From Liolophura sinensis (lineage: Eukaryota; Mollusca; Polyplacophora; Chitonida; Chitonidae), in NCBI RefSeq assembly GCF_032854445.1, contig NC_088295.1:72692028-72756027 (forward strand): DNA of 64,000 bases, written 5' to 3'. Shown piece by piece: positions 1 through 11,800 of this stretch. The first letter of the stretch is position 1; every line of letters begins with the position of its first letter. A model generated the notes under the pieces. It worked only from the letters and a program-made list of their open reading frames with translations. It was not told the origin of the DNA and made no database searches. Made by a program: the position numbers and the translations under genes.

Positions 1-3000
1 GTCAACTCTCCATGACCACCATCTACAGCATTCAGATTCTGATGTCAGTCCCCACACGTTTTCTAACCCTTGTCCAATATCAAGTACAATACAATCTTCC
101 AAGCTTCTTGATACTGTTTCACTAGGGCATAAAGTCCATCACTGGCCTGTTGGGGCTCCCAAGTCTGTAGATACAAGTATCTCATCTAAATCCTCTGACC
201 TCATTCCCTGCTGAGAAATTCACACAGTCTCATAGATTACCACCTAGCTTCCAAAACTAAGCACTCCCAGGCAAATCCTGTCAGGTACAACCCCAGATAA
301 AAGCTAAAAATATATTCTCCAGCAGATAACTGGTCAACAATTAAGTCATTACGAACACTGCTTGAAGAAATAAAGTCTGTATCTATGTTGATGTTTCTCT
401 GATTGACCACAGCAAACCAAGAATAATCCAACACAGAAACAGTTTAATTCCAATGACTATTCCATCTACAATTTGATCAATGAAACTGGATCTTACTTCA
501 CATTAACCATCTACACTACCATACAAAGGCATCTAAAACCTGAGATTGTCTGAAGAGTATTTGTTGTTCAAATATCCATGTACTAGCCGAATAAGATACC
601 ATATTTATTCATGGTGAAACAAAAAGCAACATTAAGCTGCTATTGCCTTCAACCTCAGCATTAGCAGTTGTTGTGACAGCCTCTGTTGATTACCAACTTA
701 AGCATGCATGGCGGATCCACACAGTTTACAGGCCCTTAAGAAGCAGCAAGCCTTCACAACAAACACATCACCTGACAGCAAGGTAAGAAAACTACGGCCC
801 AATGGACACCGGCATGGCCGAGTCAAAGTTCCGAAAGGTTTCTTAAGGTCAATCCCCTGTACAGGTCCAGTAATGAAGTTGTCTTGATAGCAACACGCTT
901 ACAGCATACCAGCCCTATAATGACAGGCTCAACTTTCTGATGGCCTGGCCATAACAAACATTCAGCACATGCGTAACATTCATGTGGCTCCATTTCTTCA
1001 GAGGCTAGGGGCAATTCTTGAAGCACAGCCCAGTGCAGAAGAATGCAAATCAGACTTTTAGCCTAGCACCACTCTGGCAGTTATAACCCTCATTTCTACC
1101 CCAGCACCACAACACAAAGTGACATTCCCTCACGTTGTATGCAACTGAATCCAAGTACCTCTTCCAGACAGGATTTGACTGATAACATGGCCAGACCATT
1201 ATCTACAGCTCAGATCATATTCTGCTGTCTCCAACAAAATAATAAGTTTCGTAACAGTTATTATCCCATTTCAACTTATAGAATCAACCAGCCCTCTAAC
1301 ACTTGTTCACATCCCATTAAACCCTAGCCTTGAAAAGACAAGAGCTTTGTTCTCTGTACGGAAGTTCAACTTGACCCGTACTATCTTCTAGTCTTCAGCC
1401 AAATCATTCAATGTAGTGTGGCTAAACAGAATTATCGCACTGGTCGTTACAGGGCTGTCACAAACAAAATATCTTGTAAATAAGACAACCTGTAATTGCT
1501 CTGCTTTTAAATCTCCTTCGAGGTACTCATGTACAGTATTATCGTTAATAGGGATTACAGGTTCCGAATATAGCACAGATTCTAGTGCTGAAATTTGGCT
1601 GAGACCACTGCGGGTTTCGAACAAGCAACCTCAGAATTCGAAAACCCGCAGTGGTCTCAGCCAAATTTCAGCACTAGAATTTGTGCTATATTCAGAAAGT
1701 GTAATCCCTATTAACGATAATACTGTTACTTTATCCACTTTCTAAATGACATCTATACCTACTCATGTACAGTTCAATGTAAAATAGGCTGCACTTTTGT
1801 GATCTAATGAATGAGACTTCTATAATACGCAAGATTCAGTATAAACATCTTTTTTTCAAGATGTCCAGATTAAATTAGCTTCTTTTACCCATATGGACTC
1901 TGTATCCACTATCATGTTTGAAGATACTAATAGCTCTATGTATTATACATGTACATGTATTTAACAAAATTGTCATTTCCCAATATATTCCATCAAGATT
2001 TGCTTGCCCTCAAGCATTTGCTGGGCAGAAACACATTCAGGAGAAATGACTGTCTGAAAAAAATCATCTAGCCTGAATATCAACCATGATGTGTCTTTGC
2101 AAATTATCTGTATTATTACCTTTGATATCAGCTGCCTGTTTTAGGTCTGAGTCAAGTGTGAACAGATGAGTGAGGGGGCTTTCAATGGGTTGTCTGAGCA
2201 GGTGAAAACATTTCACATCATTAGAAAAGGTGAATGATCTGTGTCCAAAAACCAGTCAGTTCAATTATAGCTGTACATGTATCTGCAGGCTGTGGTGAGA
2301 ACATAGCTGTATGACAAATGATGGATTGATGCACCCTACACATCTACCTGTGAACTCACATTACCTGTAAGTGCATATTTCCCACAAGGACAAATTGGAT
2401 GATTGATAATTGCTCAAAACCCTCATCTACCTTTCATTCTTAAGTGACCAACTGTTTAAATCCACTTTCATCTCAATGTTTCAATGTGATAAAGCACTTC
2501 TAATAAAGACTGCTACATGTTAAAAATGTATGTCTGACCTGAATTATCAGTTTCAGTAGCTTACATGTAACCTGTCTTTACACAACTATTCTCACAAATT
2601 CTGAGGAATTTCATAAACGGACAAAACTAGAAGGATAACTTGTTTGTGTACTGAGCTGGGAGGCCTGCTCTATGACTTTGATACGCTTCAGTGGGGAATG
2701 AAATTATAGCCAGGCTTATGGGATTGGCCAGCTAAAAGCTTCTCATTACATACAGCAGTTGTTTTAACCCTCCCTGATTAACTCTCATGTACAAAATCTC
2801 ATATGTACAAAATCTCATGTGCTCTGGTAATCTACCCTATTTACCAATGTGGCCCTGTGAAAAATAATATCACAGTTTACATGGCATGTCCAGACCCTGT
2901 TGAAGCTTGCTCTGTACTGGTTCTGAGGCCTCTATTAGCCTGCATAACCTAGGCCACAATAAAACATATACGGAGAGCTGTCGCATACAAAATGACATGA

Positions 3001-3626
3001 GGGCCAAAGAACCCACAAACTATGAAAAATTAATGTGAAATGCAATAAAATATTTAATACTACATTTCAGACATGCCGCATACATGTATAAAGAACTTGA
3101 ATGTATAAGTATGCTCAGTTTAGAATTAATTCAAAACTTTCTACGCACATCAAAAAAAAAAAGGGCTTTTAATTCAGCAGCTTGAAAGTTACAAAGCTTG
3201 AACTCTACAGCAGTGCAAATTTTTTGAGACCATTGATTCAGCAGTAACAGATCTTTTTCAAAAGGAAGACACACATATCATACACCTTGTGAAATATTTA
3301 AATGTCCTCTCCAAGAATAACGTCAAATTTAAACTGTTAATCTGTCCATTTCTTTCCAGCCTTGTTTAGTAAATCTCCTTCTGTGAGGAATAATCCATGC
3401 ATTTCCCCTATGAAGTCATGTAAAGATCTGTACAAATCAACTGATTGCCAGAGAAGGCCACACGGAAGATTAGGAGAGGCCAAGTCAGCAGAGAAGGGGG
3501 AATAACACAAACATATTTACTTATCAAACACACATTAGATGTACGTAGAAGTAAGACACAGGGTCACCCAATAAAGAAATGATACAATTAGTAACCACAT
3601 GCATGCTATCAATTGGGTAAACTTAC
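1..3626 (-). other. CLASP intron sequence downstream of the alternative first exon
   Basis: No CLASP exon or other coding segment could be supported. The next expected exon (acidic, Ser-rich, following TOG1) is not here. The stretch is AT-rich and contains the palindrome at 1533-1726. Confidence 0.5.
1533..1726. repeat. Long inverted repeat (88-bp arms, about 18-bp loop)
   Basis: The left arm (1533-1620) and right arm (1639-1726) are near-identical reverse complements. Both read ATTATCGTTAATAGGGATTA inward, and later CAAATTTCAGCACTAGA on one arm against its complement on the other. A few mismatches and a short spacer separate the arms. The same peptide-like reading appears on both strands, which explains two overlapping open frames here; neither is a gene. 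It may be a fold-back or MITE-type element. No target duplication was clear. Confidence 0.8.
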
Positions 3627-3780
3627 TGTTAGTGGAGTAGTCCATGAATAAATAATCATCCATAGGCATTGGTAAATTGCTAAATTTGAACACATCGTCA
3701 AATATATCCTGGGAATCCTGGTATGGTGCGGTGAAGTTCAGTAGACGTTCTGATATGGACTGGTCCGAGGAATCCCCCAT
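3627..3780 (-). CDS. CLASP: Alternative first coding exon of CLASP (short, TOG1-less isoform)
   Basis: A minus-strand ATG at 3780 opens a 51-codon frame beginning MGDSSDQSISERLLNF and ending MDYSTN. It then meets a good donor (ACA|GTAAGT) at 3626. The exon is 154 nt, so it ends one base into a codon, the same phase in which the last TOG1 exon (8930-8860) ends. It could therefore splice to the same downstream exon and replace the whole TOG1 region. Reading it as an internal exon from a possible acceptor just before the ATG does not stay open in the CLASP frame, which favours a first exon. Vertebrate CLASPs are known to have short isoforms that start after TOG1; the peptide itself is unfamiliar to me. 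The link to CLASP is inference from strand, phase and position. Confidence 0.6.
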
Positions 3781-6700
3781 TCTGCCACATCCAGAGCCAC
3801 TTATTATCTCAGACTGACGGCCAGGTGGGTTACAGGTAAGGTTAACCCCAGCTGCACATGGTCAACCTAAGTCTGGCCCCGACATATACACTGTTACAGA
3901 GATACAATACACCTGTTCACAAGTTTCAGTCTACATGTCCATCTGATGAGCGGCGAGCTACCTCATACCTGAAGGCAGATAATTAGGGCAGGTGATGGTC
4001 GAGCAAAGGCCTACACATGTAAATGACCATGTCAGGACACAGTGTCACGTTGGTTGCATACAAACACAACCATGTGGACCTTTCTGTTCATTAGTCCACA
4101 AGAACATACGCAGATCGTTAACACACCTGTGGAATTTGCCTTAAAATGGGTGGACATGAAGCAATACTGCCACAACAATATCTGCTAATGAGAGCTTTAC
4201 AGAACACTTCAATTATTGAAGAGAAGAGCCATAGAAGTATGTAGAAGAGTTGGGTCCAGGCCAGTTCTGTTTGGGACATTCCATCCAGCCTGAACTATAG
4301 GGGACACAGAGTGGCTGGCTGTGCACACATACAGTAAATCACACTTCATGACAACATATCAGATGGTAATAATTGGGTCACATCATAAAGAAAGAATGCC
4401 AGAGCCACATGGAAGTGTGTGTGTTTCATTCTTCTGTCCAGTGCAAGACTGACACCAGCTGCTTGTAACCTGGTTAGTCTACCTGAGCACAATGACCAAT
4501 CAAGCGTTACACCTGCTTAACAGATCAATATAGAACCTGAACAGTACATAACTTCTCCTGCATCTATCTGGTCTTCTGCCTCTCCTTTAACCCATGAAGA
4601 CCACAATATTAACAGTACACACTTAGACAGATGTATCAATGTCACACCTCATACCATAAGGAGATAAGGCCAGGCAAACAAGGGTCAGTCTCAAAGAATT
4701 CTTGAAAGTATGTCAGAAGCACCCCACTAAATTAGAGCACCTGTTATTAAGACAGAACAAACAAACTGGCTTTGTTCTTGGTGTCAGCTGAGTGGTAGGA
4801 CCAGTAGCTCTTCACAGGACAGAGCAGTGATTACCAGGCTCAACTGGTGTGACATAAAACAGGAGTCCCAGCACCCCCTACAACATGGCTATATATGTGA
4901 CGTGTTAATGCCAGCATTTCCCAGGGCACATGTAGATAATGCGAGTTTCCCACAGGTAGGACTTTAATGGATTGCCAAGATCTACCAGGTGTGATAACTG
5001 CCCCAGACTAACTCACAATGATAGCCCCCGTCATTCAGCCCCCTCAATAACTCAAGCATGGCCTTGATCATTTTTAGGTGTGCTGAAGCGTTAATGCCAG
5101 TCTTATCCCTTCTGATCAGATTCCACAGACTGAATACATGGTTAGGGGAACTAAACAGAAGAAATTACACATCAAATGAGAGGAGTCTTCCTGGACATTT
5201 AGTCACAGTGCCCTTAACACAATTAACGTGAATGCTCAGCTAAATCTAGGTGAAATAAAATCTAAATACATATTGGAGTTCAAGGAACAAGAATTCACAT
5301 GCTCCCAGATTTCACTTCGCCAATAATAGCTATGAATACTTTTGACTTTAAAAAGAAGAATGAAACAAAATCTAAATGCACATTCCGTGTCAATGAACAC
5401 AAATTCACATGCAGAAATGTACCGGTATCCAGTGACAAAAGGGAGAAATGAGCCTGCAGGAATCTGTATAATTGTACAATGCCAAAGAAAAATGTACCAG
5501 TTTACAGAGCCTGGCGCGTGAACCTGACGACCTCCCAATCTCACTTAACACTCTGGCTTTCCCCAGGTGCCTCTGTTAATGACATGGAGAGGTCAACTGA
5601 TGGGCACCAGGCTTCAAGACACAAGCAGAAATCTGTCCTCAAACACAGTTCAGACAGGCTCAGTTTAACAGAACTCCCTGTCTCCCCTCAACGATAAAAA
5701 TGCCAGGCCAAGAACTGGTTAGCTAGGTTTCACAAAGCAATCCTTCTTATTTAACGGCCAGATTAAAAATTCTCGTCAGTCAACAATTTTTTTTTCCTCA
5801 CCCATTTTTTTTTGTAAGTTACAAGGATGTATTTGTAAACAAATACCCAAAGTGAACATTTTTGATGAATTTTTTGGAGTCTATGTTGCTTGGTCAACCA
5901 ATGTATGGTTTGACAAACTGCTGTAAGTCATATTAATTATCTTCAGTGGACTGGACAGTTGCCAAAAAGAAGTTGTCATCTGGTTTTCAATACAAAATAA
6001 CAAGAGTTGTTCCCCTTGAATGAGGTAAACAGTCACCTTCATGCTGCAATCTATAAAACCATATTATATATTTTTTTCCCCCATATAAAGCCATGAACAT
6101 GACAGTAATTGTGCTAAAAAATGTTTGACCTGGTCTGCCACCTCTCATCTAAATAGTCTGCCTTGAGAATTAAATCCTCATGAAACAAGCTTACAGAACC
6201 ATTCCACTTTGGTCAAATTCAACAGGGTGTATAATGCCTTTCGGCAATTTAAAAATCTTCGCAACTTTGGTATAAATGATATTATTACCATAACAAAATA
6301 ACAATGATTTCAGCAAACTCAACACACACCTTCACCAATAGAATATAATTGCTAATTACTGAATGTAATAATAATATCTAAGACCTGCAAAGAAAAATAC
6401 ATGTCATTAGCCAGAATTTACGTTAAATAATCCATCCCCAAAATGAAGACACTGGCAGTTAGTTTGTAGTTTTACTGATAAATATACATATAGTTAAATT
6501 GAATCAAAGATTTTACATCTTTACTATGTGACCCTTTACCAAGATGCTCAAAATTCTCCAGAAAGGCAGATACAGTCAAACCTGTTGTATGCGGCCAGTG
6601 AAGGGACACGTAAAAAGTGGTCGCATATGACAGTTGGCCACATAAGACAGGTTGTGAAGACCAAGCCAAATCACAACTGAATTAAGTTTCAGGAAATCTA

Positions 6701-8859
6701 CACATGTAGGCCTACATAATAATGTTATAAATAAATCTGAAAGCACTAATCTGGTCAGCTACATAAATTTCATAGACAAATAACAATTGTAGTAATATAG
6801 TAACTCAATAATTTCACGTTTTGTGAGGTAGGCCTATGGATTTCACGCATTTAACAGCCGATTACAGAAAGAGTTTCAGGTGAGGGCACGCATGACAGGA
6901 GAACTTTCTTCCCGTCATTGTCAAGCCCTAAAAAACCATGTGCTAGTTTGGCCTACGTAGCTATAAATGACTATTCTAACTTTTGAACTGTAAATGGCAG
7001 ATTGCTGAGATGTTCCATCATATTTGCCATTCACGGTGAAAAAACAACAACAACATGTATAAGTGAAGGAAGATCAATTTCTCCATGTGTTTGGTACAGG
7101 TAATATTTTGGCCACGCAAAATGAAAACACAGCACCATTTGCCTGCAAAGATAATGGCCAAGTAAGCCAGATAATTTGTCAAAGAAACCATTCATGGGAG
7201 GAACCACAGGAGGTCAGATTATATCCGATTATATCCAAGTCTGCCCGCTGTTTATGGCAATCATAGCGCGGACCTCAGCATGCCACAGTGCAGGGGTGTC
7301 CGGACAATAACCAGTTAGGCCTGATTAAAGAACAATAAAGTTCACTGCTATTGACCAATAATGTCCACACTTCACTTCTCATCACAAATGGCAGGTTGTA
7401 ACTTAACCACTATAAAAAACTATTGAAGTCGGGTGGTCGCCATTTTGAGATTTTTTACTGTTCAAAGCCTTCGGCCACTCAGGACTGGCTGATGTAGAAT
7501 TTGGTGGCAAAATAAATTGGCTGTTGGACACACTGGACAGGTGCCCGCATATTACAAGCCATATAAGGAGATATATGATTATATCTCATCATATCTCAAA
7601 TGCATCCAGGGTTTACATGTAATGGAAAATGTGGAATGTTTTAGGATGAAATAGTATGCCCTATTGATAGAAATTTGTCTTTCTTTGGTGATATCTCCAA
7701 AGTTACAGATATATGCATTTACCAGTATAAGTGAATATTCCAGTTCATGAACTCTACTTCATCAATGATAGTTGGTTTCAGTTTTGACAAATCAATCTTT
7801 AATCAAGATAAATTGAAAGACAACAAGACTTTTCTCATGAAGTATTCATTAATTTCTCACGTACATAAGCCAGTAAAAGTCCCACCTTGCATACTACACT
7901 TCAATAATTACAGGTAACAAAATTACCACCTTCACTTTTTGGCGTTCACTCTATTTTAAAAAGGCTTTGGGTTAAATTAATTATTCCGTGTTTAATTGTT
8001 CGTGTCATATTTTTGCTTGCACACTGTAACCCTTAATTTATACCGACGTTAATTACACAAAAACGCTTCATAACAATGAAAATGACTGAAATTTTCTCGC
8101 ATTGTGTCTAAATCATGTTTATTTCATCCACATGCATTAAAATTGTTAACATTTCATGTTATACCCCGTTGACAACATTTTACTAACACATATCAATATA
8201 TATGCACATAACCTGCAATGTACTTTACCTTGCCCTATGTCCCACTTATTCCAAGGATAATGTTCCACAAGGGTATGAAGGCGAAAATTGAAAAGTTGAA
8301 CTTTCTCAAGAACAGAATCTTAATAAACCAACATCTCTGACAAAATTTTTTTTTAACCGACATATTCTCTAAACTGACATAACTGCTTGGCCCGAGCATT
8401 GTTGGTACATGAATGTGACATGTCCCTATACATAACAATACAGTCTTGTGAATGTACTTGCAGCAAAGTAAATGTTACAAGGGAGGTAATACAGGGAGGC
8501 CCATTATGGTGGATTAATTCACTTGCAGCAAACAGCAGCTAGTGTTTTACTAAAGCAGAAAATATATCGACACCCATTTGCTTGTCCAGAGCAAAGTTAT
8601 GAATAATTACTTCCAGAACTCTGGAGCTATATGTGTAAAGACTTTGTCAGGATAACTATGACTTCTTAAATAAGACTGAATGGCAGTTTATATTTATTTA
8701 GTGCTTGCATGTACCTAGACATCTACAACAGCACGCTTATTTCCCCACCACAATGACACCATCAAATTCAAGCGTGTGTATATACAACCACAAACAACAA
8801 TGAAGCCTTGAACGAACTCCTTAGAAATCACATGATTTGAGCAAAAATCTGTCACTCAC
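3781..8859. other. CLASP intron and likely upstream region of the alternative promoter
   Basis: Only short frames without likeness to known proteins are found. On the minus strand, bases just above 3780 would be the 5' UTR and promoter of the alternative CLASP transcript; no TATA box stands out. One fold-back repeat lies at 6577-6654. Nothing else is recognisable. Confidence 0.45.
6577..6654. repeat. Small fold-back repeat fragment
   Basis: The arms CAAACCTGTTGTATGCGGCC (6577-6596) and GGCCACATAAGACAGGTTG (6636-6654) are imperfect inverted copies around a 39-bp centre. The 'acctgt...gcggcca' arm is of a kind often scattered in marine invertebrate DNA, as I recall it. Confidence 0.55.
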
Positions 8860-11800
8860 CCAAGTCGGCTGTAGGTAACATGCTTCCAGAATTCCGCAAC
8901 TCCTCGAATTTAGCAAAGATCTGAGTCATCCTGGAAAAAATAAATACTGATTGTTTCAAACCTATTGTTTCACAAAGTATCAACTTAAATGCATTCTAAA
9001 AGGTGAGAGGAATAAGGAAGTTGAAACACACTCAGCTGAGAAGTTATGCTCATGGGAACAAAAGTACCCATACTATCAGTATTAAAGAACAGTCATGCTG
9101 CAGTCTTAAATATGTTAACACAAAACATGACAAAGCACCTTAACAGCAAACAGGTCTGTCACAAGCTAGCATGACAGTGCTGACAATTTGATTTCCTCAG
9201 GCATTTTTAGAAGCTTTGGACTATTTTTAAGAATTTATATTGTGACTAATGTCAATCATGATCCAAACATGTCACAGTAATTTCTCCTGATAATAAAACA
9301 AACATGAACACAACTGCAGGTATATTATTAACTATCGGTAAACATTACAGTACAATATAATCAATGTGACATAAAAGGTAACGTGCAGCTACACTGTACT
9401 GCACTACCCTGTATGCAACAACAGCTGTGACCATACAAACCATAACCAGGGCTGATGGTAGCAATTACATTAGAAGCCCATAACCTGGCAACACCATGGG
9501 CAGCTCATACCTGTTAATGTCTTACCAATATACCACCTGTAATTAATGTTCAGGTGTAGTAGTGTACATACCTGTCCTGCTCTTATAACAACAGGCCCGC
9601 TTTCCAGGCCCCAGTTCCTTAATGCTGTCAAAAGTTTAGCTAAATGTTAGGTAACAGAAAATTATCAAGAGCTACCACCTATAGGCAGGTTTTGAGTGCA
9701 TGAGGAGGGGAAAAAATGTTCTAGGCTACATGTACATAGCCTGTGGCATGAATCATCAGCAGGAGACAATATACACATTTATAGCCTCACTGTTTGAGCC
9801 CCTGCGTCTGTAGCCCTGACAGAACAAATCCTTATCCCTAGCCAGAAAGCCCTGTGTGACAGCTTTATTCACGAATATAGCATCTTCCCCTAGGTTTATG
9901 GCTTCCTCATTACCGCTATGAGAAAGCTCACACGAAACACAGACCGTCATGGATGGTTGTTACACACATCATCTAGATCAAAGACTACCACCTACACACT
10001 TATCAGCTGGGGTTCAAATCCCACATTCTCTCGCCAACCTTTTCCCATACACATAAACAAAGCATCTCCTGCTAAACCATATCACATGACAGTCATAAAT
10101 TTGGGATTGAAGACATGTAGCATATCTGAAGTTAGTTATGTAGCCTCTTCCTGGAGTGTGACGAAATGTTTTCTGACACACGTGACTGTCTATATTAGTG
10201 GTAACACAATCTAGATCCCTAACTGTAATCGATGTCACATGTATTATAAGCACATAGAGCCGTGCCCTGGCAAGAGAGTGCGGTGACATGTCTGGATGAC
10301 TACACTGACTGGACTGTCATCTACATTAGCTGCTCGCTAATATCTTCAAGAGAGAATTCACAACAAATATGGATTTATTTATTCCTTCAATTGGTGCTTT
10401 TACACCTTCCTCAAGAATATTTCCCTTACATGACGGCGGCCAGCATTATTGTGGCAGAAAACTTAACAGAGCATGGAGGAAACCATCCGCAGGTTGCTGA
10501 CAGACCTTCCCACATACAGCACAGCAAATATGAAGCATGAATGCTTAGAGATATGGTCAATATAATAGAAATACTTCATGTTCTCTTCCATAAATATTAC
10601 ATGTGTAACGTGAAGGGGTGGATTTACAACAGCGGTCGCACTGGGCTCAAAAGTGACATAGCCCACACCTAGCTACATGCCTGATGATGGAAGGTTACAC
10701 TGCTCCCATGACGTGTTATTACGGCACTGCAGCTATGCAAGGCTTTATTGATTTATTTATTGAGTTAATTTTAAGGATGCCAGAGGCTGAGCTGAAAACA
10801 GCCAGGCATCAGGTATGCGTACTTCATTTTCAACATCTAGCATTCCGTAATATGGCATCTCGATTGAATAATACCTACAGCACCACAAATAAGCAACTCA
10901 ATCAAATCTTCAGCATTTGAGGTATACTTCAGGTACATGTATCTATATTCCTTACATGCAGTTCTCCCCCCTCAAGTGAGGTCTGTGGGGCATCGTTTAG
11001 AATACGATAACATAAGGCCAAAGGTTGTTTGTTTACTTAAGACACTATGGTTTCCTCAAGCCAAAATAAACTCTAGAGAGGCCACCACATAAGTGAAACA
11101 TTCCAAATATGGTGTTTAACAATAGTCCCAAAAAGTATTAGATGAATCATCATCATGACCAAAATAAGGAAAAAAATCTATGATATTATAAGGGCCTTAA
11201 TAAATATGCTAAAATGTTAATCAGACAAAACACAGAAATCAAAAACACTTCTACTCTGCTTAAGTACATCTGTTCCAAAAGTATGTGGTGAAACATTTCA
11301 CTTAATATGCATGTACATCTTCATGTATGTGCACATGAACAACCACTTAAAAGGCTTTACAAGCTTTGTCAACTGTTTTAAGTCCCCAGAGTTTCCAAAA
11401 CCAAGGACAGAGGAGAATCTCAAACTTTCAGAGCCTGAGACTGGCAGTGAACCAACATTAGAGCCTTTAAGAATGACGCTTGCAGATATAACGACGACTT
11501 CATAGGCATCTTATGTCGTGTGACAAGATAACAGAATGAATGAATGATTATGGATTAACGCAACATGGGCAATTTTCCAACCATATCGTGGCGAGAACAA
11601 ATTTTAAACAGGAGCCAGTACAGATATCAGAGATGAAACATAAACATGACATGTTACATGTACATCCCATGTTGGTGCTATACAACCAACCAGTGCCTCT
11701 AATCTCACCTGGTTTAATGTACATGTACATTTGGATATATATATATATCCTAAATGATCTCAAATTTCGTCCAATAAAGTGCATTTTTAGAGGCAAATAA

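Noticed and set aside
180-215. Possible CLASP exon (acidic minus-strand segment after an AG)
   Set aside because: The frame closes or lacks a donor in the phase required by the preceding exon.
1416-1745. 109-codon plus-strand frame with a minus-strand partner of the same peptide
   Set aside because: Both are products of the 88-bp-arm palindrome read on each strand.
3627-3781. Reading 3627-3781 as an internal CLASP exon
   Set aside because: In the CLASP phase it meets a stop quickly; only the ATG-started frame stays open, so a first exon is more likely.
5236-5697. Overlapping 102- and 72-codon frames on opposite strands
   Set aside because: No splice sites, codon bias or family likeness; they lie in a CLASP intron.
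9918-10289. Opposed 98- and 91-codon frames around a perfect B-box-like GGTTCAAATCCC
   Set aside because: No A box at a usable distance, no cloverleaf, and no protein likeness; perhaps a very old tRNA-derived scrap but not supportable.
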